A stretch of 6,054 nt of DNA, from NCBI GenBank assembly GCA_045600005.1, contig JAZRXB010000085.1, forward strand, positions 1 through 6,054. Direction: 5' to 3'. Both the position numbers and the translations under genes were made by a program. This document shows, in pieces, positions 1-4,174 of this stretch (positions within the stretch are counted from its first letter, which is position 1; each line of letters begins with the position of its first letter). Under the pieces are notes generated by a model. That model was given only the letters and a program-made list of their open reading frames with translations, ran no database searches and was not told where the DNA came from. Origin of the DNA: Flemingiibacterium sp045600005 (lineage in GTDB: Bacteria > Bacillota > Clostridia > Oscillospirales > CAG-272).

Positions 1-65
1 CCACGCTCCGGCGGGGATGTAAATGGGAAAAACGATTCGGTTTATCCTTTTCGGTCATAATTTAT

Positions 66-92
66 CGCTTGTAAAACTTCGTTTTACAAGCG
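66..92. repeat. perfect hairpin 1 (12-bp stem, TTC loop)
   Basis: CGCTTGTAAAAC at 66-77 is the exact reverse complement of GTTTTACAAGCG at 81-92, with a three-base TTC loop. The apex has the form AAAAC-nnC-GTTTT, the same as hairpin 2. It is not followed by a clear T run on either strand, so it is not a classical intrinsic terminator. Confidence 0.85.
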
Positions 93-110
93 GAGCTCGC
101 GCTTATCGCC

Positions 111-137
111 GCTGATAAAAACTGCGTTTTTATCAGC
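111..137. repeat. perfect hairpin 2 (12-bp stem, TGC loop), nested in a wider stem
   Basis: GCTGATAAAAAC at 111-122 pairs exactly with GTTTTTATCAGC at 126-137 around a TGC loop. Around it CTCGCGC (96-102) pairs with GCGCGAG (146-152), and GAG (93-95) pairs with CTC (155-157) after a GG bulge. The hairpin may therefore sit on top of a larger cruciform-like structure. An alternative pairing is GGAGCT (92-97) with AGCTCC (135-140). Confidence 0.8.
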
Positions 138-168
138 TCCCCTTGGCGCGAGGGCTCGCCTTAGAGGT

Positions 169-199
169 GTTTTTATGTCGGCAGAGCCGACATAAAAAC
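169..199. repeat. perfect hairpin 3 (14-bp stem, AGA loop)
   Basis: GTTTTTATGTCGGC at 169-182 is the exact reverse complement of GCCGACATAAAAAC at 186-199, with an AGA loop. Its arm shares the GTTTTTAT word with hairpin 2 but in the opposite orientation relative to the loop. It lies 58 bp beyond the phosphoesterase stop, so it could protect or end that transcript, although no U tract follows the stem. Confidence 0.85.
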
Positions 200-256
200 G
201 GATTTTATTATAACGTTCATTGTCTTGAGGCGATTTTGCAAACAATCAAGTCTTAT

Positions 257-1234
257 TTATTCCACCGAAACGATCAGCACGTGACCCTTGCCGTAGGCGT
301 TTCCGGTCAGGACGTACTGCGGGATGACGCCGTTCTCCGCGATGATCTCGGTGTAGAAATCGCTGTGCCAGTGACCGCAGAACACGCCGCCGATCACGTC
401 CGCGCTGTGAAGGATGAGGTCGTACACGCCGGAGCTGTCGGGTCTCGCCGCGCCGCCGAGGAAGGCATCGCAGAAATTGCGCGTGCCGGAGCCGTCGTTG
501 ACGTGGATGGGCGTGACGTCATGCTCGGCGGGATTGCGCGTGCTGATCGGCTCGTGCTGGAAGATCAGCACGACGCGGCCCCTCACCCGCGCGTCGTCGA
601 GGTCGCGCGCCAGCTTTTCAGCCATGTCGGGCGTATAGCCGCGCCCGCCGTTGTCGAGCTGGATGGCGGTCACGCGCCCGCAGAGCGTCCGCGCGGTGTA
701 AAATAAGTCGTGCTTCCACGCGGATGCGAGGATGTCGAGCCGCGATTCGAGCGTCGTTTCGTCGCTGACCTTGCCCTGCATTCTCCGCGTGACGTCGTGT
801 CCGCCGATGGTGACGAGCGCGTCGGGGCAGACGCCCCAGATCGTCTTCACGGTCAGGTCGAGCGAACCCCACGTGAGGTAATCGAGCGTGTCGCCGGTGA
901 CGACGGTCAGGTCGAAGAAGGGCGAGACCGCCATGGCGTTTTCGGCGCTCGGCAGGGAAGCGCGGTCGCGGCACCACATCCGGTATTCGCGCGTGCTGAC
1001 GATGGCGGGCAGGTTTTCGGCGAGGTCGCGCTCGTTCAGCTCGTTTAGGTGCATATCGGTGATCTGTAAGATCTCGACCGGCTCGCCCGGCTTTTTCGCC
1101 TTGATGTGAGCGCGGCGGACCATCAGCCCGCTGTCGGCGAGCTGATAGAGATGGTGGTTCGGGTCGGAAGCGTTTCCTTCGACGTCGATGGTCTTCTGCG
1201 CGAAATACGCGCGTTTTTCGGGGGTGTCGATCAT
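257..1234 (-). CDS. calcineurin-like metallophosphoesterase
   Basis: A 325-residue protein with the ordered metal-site motifs of the calcineurin-like phosphoesterase fold: D60-x-H62 in ITDMH, G114-D115 in VVTGD, G145-H146-D147 in GGHD, H227 in FQHEP and G287-H-W-H290. These enzymes hydrolyse phosphoester bonds with a dinuclear metal centre. The third motif is normally GNHD/E; here the metal-ligand Asn is Gly (codon GGC), which is unusual. No signal peptide or membrane segment is seen, so it is probably cytoplasmic. The ATG at 1234 is preceded by AAGGAAAGGAA (complement of 1244-1254), which supports this start. It lies 183 bp beyond the AraC gene on the same strand, separated by a palindrome with a terminator-like core, so it is probably transcribed apart. 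The substrate cannot be read from the sequence, and a link to the glycyl radical enzyme operon is unproven. Confidence 0.9.
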   Translation of the reverse strand: MIDTPEKRAYFAQKTIDVEGNASDPNHHLYQLADSGLMVRRAHIKAKKPGEPVEILQITDMHLNELNERDLAENLPAIVSTREYRMWCRDRASLPSAENAMAVSPFFDLTVVTGDTLDYLTWGSLDLTVKTIWGVCPDALVTIGGHDVTRRMQGKVSDETTLESRLDILASAWKHDLFYTARTLCGRVTAIQLDNGGRGYTPDMAEKLARDLDDARVRGRVVLIFQHEPISTRNPAEHDVTPIHVNDGSGTRNFCDAFLGGAARPDSSGVYDLILHSADVIGGVFCGHWHSDFYTEIIAENGVIPQYVLTGNAYGKGHVLIVSVE

Positions 1235-1264
1235 GATGAAAAATTCCTTTCCTTATTATGGTTA

Positions 1265-1353
1265 CCTCTGAAAATTCAAATAATCCGTTGAAAAACAAAA
1301 CGCGATACCCATAGTATCGGGGTTTGTTTTTCTTCCTCATGAATTTTCAGAGG
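1265..1353. repeat. 89-bp nested palindrome with 13-bp terminal inverted repeats
   Basis: CCTCTGAAAATTC (1265-1277) is the exact reverse complement of GAATTTTCAGAGG (1341-1353). Inside, GAAAAACAAA (1290-1299) pairs with TTTGTTTTTC (1323-1332), and CGATAC (1303-1308) pairs with GTATCG (1314-1319) around CCATA. The whole element can fold as one interrupted hairpin. No obvious target-site duplication flanks it (GGTTA on the left, CTGCC on the right). It could be a small non-autonomous element or a bidirectional terminator with extended arms. Confidence 0.75.
1290..1332 (-). terminator. probable intrinsic terminator of the AraC gene
   Basis: Read on the minus strand, a short stem (CGATAC/GTATCG with a five-base loop) is preceded by an A-rich arm and followed by GCGTTTTGTTTTTC, which is the usual shape of a rho-independent terminator. 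The A- and T-rich arms are complementary, so it would also work on the plus strand. It sits 86 nt past the regulator's stop codon and before the phosphoesterase gene. Confidence 0.55.
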
Positions 1354-1360
1354 CTGCCTT

Positions 1361-1390
1361 ATATATGTTGGGCTGATATATGTTTGGCTG
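1361..1390. repeat. two tandem 15-mers
   Basis: ATATATGTTGGGCTG (1361-1375) is followed directly by ATATATGTTTGGCTG (1376-1390), which differs at one base. They lie between the AraC stop and the palindrome, upstream of the phosphoesterase start. Direct repeats are a common form of AraC-family operator, but the 15-bp spacing is shorter than the classic 21 bp. They could equally be a chance duplication. Confidence 0.65.
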
Positions 1391-1417
1391 TCAGTGTTTG
1401 CTTTTTGCCGTGCGGCT

Positions 1418-2221
1418 TCATGTCTTTTCCGCCGTGCCGTCCGCCCAATCGGACGGCGTGACCCCGACGGCGCGCTTGAAGGCGTGGCTGAACGAGTAGA
1501 TGTCCGAAAAGCCGCAGCGCTCGGCAAGCTCTCCGATGTTCGGCGCGCCGCGCGACAGCTCGTTTTTCGCAAACGCGATGCGCACGTCGGACAGGTAGCG
1601 CATCGGCGTGCGCCCGGTCGTTTCGAGAAAGAGGCGGCTTAAGGTGCTTTCGCTCACGCCGCAGATTTCGGCGAGCGCCTGACGGTCGAGCGGTTTTGCG
1701 AATTCGCGCTCGATCTTCGCAACGGCGGGGACGATCTTCTGATAGCGGCGGGTGCGGGTCGTGCGGCTCGCCTGCTCGAAGGTCATGCGGGAGAGGATCT
1801 CGCAGATCAGCCCCGCGCAGTGCGCAAGGTAGCCCGGCTGACGGCTCGTCCACGCTTCATAGAGCCGCCCGAGCAGCGCGCGGTACTCGCCCGGCTTGTC
1901 GGTGTGAAAGACGAGCGGCAGACCGAGCGCGTCCGGGTCGAGCGGCTTTGCCGTCGTGAAATCGACGAAAAGGTAGGTGACGGACCCGTCCGGAATGATC
2001 AGCTCCTCGTGTTCGTTCGGGAGGACTAAGAACAGCTCGCCCTCGTCGATTTCGCAGCTGCCGTTCGTACTGCGGTGCGTCATGCGCCCCCCGGTCACAA
2101 GGACGAGCGAATTCCATGTGCGCGGATGGGTCGAGCGAAACGGCTTTTCATGAAAGTACGTGTCGCTGCGGACCATGGAGATCCCGGCGATCTGAAAGGG
2201 GACTTCATAAGTCGTCATCAT
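1418..2221 (-). CDS. AraC-family transcriptional regulator
   Basis: A 267-residue protein with the usual AraC/XylS plan. The N-terminal cupin-like sensing region covers roughly residues 20-110, with a beta-rich stretch around CEIDEGELFLVLPNEHEELI. A helical linker follows, then two C-terminal helix-turn-helix motifs: LDRQALAEICGVSESTLSRL near 178-197, and NIGELAERCGF followed by FSHAFKRAVGVTPSDW near 228-259. The second matches the family signature closely. The start chosen is the ATG at 2221, with a second ATG directly after it. A TTG at 2239 would extend the frame by six residues but has no ribosome binding site. The ATG also lacks one and overlaps the stop codon of a 13-codon leader ORF as ATGA, so translational coupling is likely. 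Divergent placement next to the lipoprotein-glycyl radical enzyme operon suggests it regulates that operon, with a sugar-like or other small ligand as inducer (inference). Confidence 0.93.
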   Translation of the reverse strand: MMTTYEVPFQIAGISMVRSDTYFHEKPFRSTHPRTWNSLVLVTGGRMTHRSTNGSCEIDEGELFLVLPNEHEELIIPDGSVTYLFVDFTTAKPLDPDALGLPLVFHTDKPGEYRALLGRLYEAWTSRQPGYLAHCAGLICEILSRMTFEQASRTTRTRRYQKIVPAVAKIEREFAKPLDRQALAEICGVSESTLSRLFLETTGRTPMRYLSDVRIAFAKNELSRGAPNIGELAERCGFSDIYSFSHAFKRAVGVTPSDWADGTAEKT

Positions 2222-2259
2222 TTTGACTGTTTGAGACAAATAATAAGCGTCTGAAACAT
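2218..2259 (-). CDS. 13-residue leader peptide coupled to the AraC gene
   Basis: The ATG at 2259-2257 opens MFQTLIICLKQSK and stops at TGA (2220-2218). GAGGAAAGG (complement of 2265-2273) lies five bases upstream, a good ribosome binding site, and the promoter at 2291-2319 would start RNA about 25 nt ahead. The stop overlaps the first regulator ATG (ATGA), while that ATG has no site of its own. Ribosomes finishing this peptide could restart on the regulator. Alternatively a one-base sequencing indel has split a single longer N-terminus. No amino-acid run typical of attenuation leaders is present. Confidence 0.5.
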   Translation of the reverse strand: MFQTLIICLKQSK

Positions 2260-2287
2260 TGCCGCCTTTCCTCGATTATGGTATACT
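2259..2287 (+). promoter_or_regulatory. candidate divergent promoter of the lipoprotein operon
   Basis: TTGCCG (2259-2264) and TATACT (2282-2287) are 17 bp apart, and TGG directly before the -10 gives an extended -10 element. Transcription would start near 2294. The -35 covers the start codon of the leftward leader peptide, and the two -10 boxes are only three bases apart. Polymerase could therefore not occupy both promoters at once. Confidence 0.6.
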
Positions 2288-2290
2288 TTG

Positions 2291-2319
2291 ATTATAGCAC
2301 AATTTGTTTCTTCCGTCAA
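2291..2319 (-). promoter_or_regulatory. sigma-A promoter of the AraC gene
   Basis: On the minus strand TTGACG (complement of 2314-2319) and a perfect TATAAT (complement of 2291-2296) are separated by exactly 17 bp. Transcription would begin near 2284, leaving about 25 nt before the leader-peptide ATG. Confidence 0.8.
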
Positions 2320-2528
2320 GACGCTCAGGAAAACAATGCTTGTTTTTCAAGACGGAGGAGTCCGTGTTCCGGGGTTTGCCGAACCGCTCCGCCGCTTTTC
2401 CGCCGACGCTTCGGGAACGCTTCAACGGCTTCCTGTGACGGCGGAGCCGCAGGAAAACGGTTTTTGCCGCGTCTGACGTTTGCAGAATTTTATCTGGATT
2501 GAAATTATTTCAAAAAGGAGAACCAGTC
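2294..2528 (+). other. long 5' leader of the solute-binding protein gene
   Basis: About 235 nt separate the candidate start of transcription from the lipoprotein ATG. No reading frame here is convincing. Visible structure includes AAAACAA (2330-2336) pairing with TTGTTTT (2340-2346) around TGC, ACGGA-ggag-TCCGT near 2352-2365, and a bulged stem at 2430-2455. The word TCAAGACG occurs at 2316-2323 and 2347-2354, 31 bp apart, which may be operator half-sites. I recognise no known riboswitch class. Confidence 0.4.
2430..2465 (+). terminator. weak candidate attenuator in the leader
   Basis: TTCCTG (2430-2435) pairs with CAGGAA (2450-2455), and CGGC (2439-2442) with GCCG (2446-2449), leaving a three-base bulge and a GGA loop. 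A run of five T follows at 2461-2465, but five bases after the stem. The shape resembles an intrinsic terminator upstream of the lipoprotein gene, but the short, displaced T run makes it uncertain. Confidence 0.25.
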
Positions 2529-4007
2529 ATGAAAGCTTTCAAACAAACCGTCAGCCTTCTTCTGCTCGCCTCGCTCCTCACTGCCTGCGGCTCGACCGGA
2601 GAGGGTCCCGACACGACCGCTCAGCCGATCACGCCGGACGACACGACCGCGCCGGTCGACCCTGCCGGGCGCGACGATCTGCCCGCCCTTGATTTCGGCG
2701 GAGAGGACTTCGTCATTTCGGTCGAAGACTACGGCGCGTACACCGGAAAGGACGTTTTCGTCGAGGAGCAGACCGGCGATGTGGTGGACGACGCGATCTT
2801 TCAGAAGAACCGCGCCGTGTCCGAGCGGCTGAACGTCAACCTCGTCTTCGAGCCGATCACGCATATGTGGGACGACCGGAACAACTACCTGACCGCCATC
2901 CGCACGACGGTCATGGCTGGCGACGCGGCGTATGACGTGCTGCACGGGCTGGGCTACTTCCTGCCGTCCTTCACGGCGGAGGGAATTTTACAGGATATGT
3001 CGGGGCTTCCTTACATCGACCTCGACAAGAAGTGGTGGAACAGCGGCTTCATGGACGCGGCGACCGTCGACGGGAAGTATTATTTCGTCACCGGCGACAT
3101 TTCGCTGACCACGATCAGGAATATGTTCTGCTTCTTCGTCAACTTCGATCTGTACGATAAGCTCGGCGTGAAGGAAGATCTCTACGGGCTGGTTTACGAT
3201 GGCAAGTGGACGGTGGACGCGGCGGGCGCGATCGCCAAACAGTATTATGCCGACCTGAACGGCAACACGGCGCGCGACCGCGACGACCAGTACGGCATTC
3301 TCTTTTACGCGAACAATCAGGCGACCGGCTTCTTTGAGTCCTGCGGCGTGGACATGATCGACAACCGCGGCGGAAAATTCGATTTCGTCTACGGAAACGA
3401 GCACAACGTCGAGGTCGTCGAGAAGCTCCAGAAGCTCTACTGGGAGAACGAGGGCGTGTACTACGACAACGCGAAGGAGAGCGAGACGGTCACGGACAGC
3501 CCGTTCCGCAGAGGAAACGTCCTGATGACCGGCGGCTGGCTGATGCACGCGGACTCGTGGCGCGAGCTGAACTTCCGCTACGGCGTTCTGCCTTACCCGA
3601 AGTTCGACGAGGATCAGGAGAACTATCGGACGACGACGCTGACCTCCTTCACGGTCTTCTCGCTCCCCGCCGACTGCAAAGACCCCGAACGCGCGGCGGC
3701 TGTCCTCGAAGCGATGGCTTCGGAGAGCTGGAGAAGCGTCACGCCCGCTTACTTTGAGACGGCTCTGAAGGTCAAGTACGCGAGCGACGACGACACGGTG
3801 AAGATGTTCGACCTCATCCGCGACAACATCAGCTACGATTTCGGCTATATCTTCACGCTGGCGATGAACGGCATTTCGGACAAATTCAAGAGCACCGTCA
3901 ACAATTCCGGTCTTCCGGGCTGGGCGTCGACGGTCGCGGGCTTCGAGACGAGCGCGAAGGCAAGCCTTGACACGCTTCTGACCGCCATCCGCGCGGCGGA
4001 GCAGTAA
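2529..4007 (+). CDS. ABC-type extracellular solute-binding lipoprotein
   Basis: A 492-residue protein, within the usual length for family 1 (sugar-type) extracellular solute-binding proteins. The N-terminus MKAFKQ, a Leu-rich core and the lipobox LLTAC give a lipoprotein signal with lipidated Cys20. A disordered Thr/Pro/Asp linker follows (about 21-49), then the binding domain. D242-x-N-x-N-x-x-x-D250-x-x-D253 resembles an EF-hand-like calcium loop. The start at 2529 is set by AAGGAGA at 2515-2521; the upstream in-frame ATG at 2499 lies before this site and would spoil the signal peptide. Such proteins capture a sugar or other solute outside the membrane and hand it to ABC permeases. None are visible: the next large gene is a glycyl radical enzyme. 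It could therefore share permeases encoded elsewhere or serve as a sensor. The ligand cannot be assigned. Confidence 0.92.
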   Translation: MKAFKQTVSLLLLASLLTACGSTGEGPDTTAQPITPDDTTAPVDPAGRDDLPALDFGGEDFVISVEDYGAYTGKDVFVEEQTGDVVDDAIFQKNRAVSERLNVNLVFEPITHMWDDRNNYLTAIRTTVMAGDAAYDVLHGLGYFLPSFTAEGILQDMSGLPYIDLDKKWWNSGFMDAATVDGKYYFVTGDISLTTIRNMFCFFVNFDLYDKLGVKEDLYGLVYDGKWTVDAAGAIAKQYYADLNGNTARDRDDQYGILFYANNQATGFFESCGVDMIDNRGGKFDFVYGNEHNVEVVEKLQKLYWENEGVYYDNAKESETVTDSPFRRGNVLMTGGWLMHADSWRELNFRYGVLPYPKFDEDQENYRTTTLTSFTVFSLPADCKDPERAAAVLEAMASESWRSVTPAYFETALKVKYASDDDTVKMFDLIRDNISYDFGYIFTLAMNGISDKFKSTVNNSGLPGWASTVAGFETSAKASLDTLLTAIRAAEQ

Positions 4008-4121
4008 ATGTGTGAAACGGACGGCTGTCCGGCAGATGAATGCTCGTCAGACGAACTTTCTGCGGACGACCGTTCTGCGGACGAACGTCCGCTCCGTATG
4101 ACCGTACTATATAACATATAA
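4008..4121 (+). CDS. possible 37-residue acidic peptide with pentapeptide repeats
   Basis: The ATG directly follows the lipoprotein stop (TAAATG). GGAG at 3998-4001 lies six bases ahead, so re-initiation is possible. The predicted peptide is acidic, has Cys at positions 2, 7 and 12, and contains four successive pentapeptides of the form [S/P]-[A/S]-D-[D/E]-x: PADEC, SSDEL, SADDR and SADER. I know of no family with this pattern. The same bases form a tandem DNA/RNA repeat, so the ORF may be a by-product of an RNA or DNA element rather than a real gene. Confidence 0.3.
   Translation: MCETDGCPADECSSDELSADDRSADERPLRMTVLYNI
4029..4088. repeat. degenerate tandem 15-nt repeat, four units
   Basis: Units start at 4029, 4044, 4059 and 4074. 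The last two, TCTGCGGACGACCGT and TCTGCGGACGAACGT, differ at one base, and the first two are more diverged. GCGGAC-gaac-GTCCGC (4077-4092) forms a small hairpin on the last unit, and CGGAC-ggct-GTCCG (4018-4031) forms a similar one just before the array. The word GCGGACGAACG (4077-4087) is exactly complementary to 4132-4142 in the following hairpin. Confidence 0.65.
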
Positions 4122-4151
4122 GGAAGGAAAGCGTTCGTCCGCTTTCCTTCC
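4122..4151 (+). promoter_or_regulatory. intercistronic 12-bp hairpin before the glycyl radical enzyme gene
   Basis: GGAAGGAAAGCG (4122-4133) pairs perfectly with CGCTTTCCTTCC (4140-4151) around TTCGTC. No T run follows; the ribosome binding site of the next gene begins ten bases later. It is therefore more likely an mRNA stability or processing element between the lipoprotein and enzyme cistrons than a terminator. Such elements often let a binding protein be made in excess of downstream products. Alternative pairing with the upstream repeat units could open it. Confidence 0.6.
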
Positions 4152-4174
4152 GACGCAGAAAAAGGAGACCTTCC

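Larger units (their letters stand above)
1..256. other. gene-free left end of window
   Basis: No reading frame here looks like a protein. The rightward ORF that starts at 143 is an antisense shadow of the phosphoesterase gene. A leftward ATG at 58-56 opens a frame beginning MTEKDKPNRF that runs off the window, but no ribosome binding site precedes it, so a gene start there is only a possibility. The visible content is three consecutive perfect hairpins (66-199), listed separately, and an AT-rich stretch (200-256) just past the phosphoesterase stop codon. Confidence 0.6.

Noticed and set aside
1..58. Leftward gene starting at the ATG at 58
   Set aside because: Only 19 codons are visible, without a ribosome binding site. 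A different frame (FPIYIPAGAW) looks more protein-like but has no start codon, so neither can be supported.
66..199. CRISPR array
   Set aside because: The hairpins differ in sequence and spacing, and there are no identical repeats with unique spacers.
143..706. 187-codon rightward ORF
   Set aside because: It lies opposite the phosphoesterase, whose motifs are intact. The upstream part runs through hairpins and has no ribosome binding site.
1244..1354. Sigma-A promoter for the phosphoesterase
   Set aside because: CATAAT-like boxes are present on the minus strand, but the hexamers at the right spacing match the -35 consensus poorly.
2278..2502. Small rightward ORFs in the lipoprotein leader (starts at 2278 and 2288)
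   Set aside because: The 2278 start lies before the predicted transcript start and the 2288 start overlaps the promoter. Neither has a ribosome binding site or protein-like composition.
2988..3548. 186-codon minus-strand ORF inside the lipoprotein gene
   Set aside because: Antisense shadow of the solute-binding protein, with low-complexity Val/Leu/Asp composition.
4105..4115. Internal promoter before the glycyl radical enzyme (TACTATATAAC as -10)
   Set aside because: No -35-like hexamer stands 16-18 bp upstream (GTCCGC at that position). The AT-rich patch alone is not enough.
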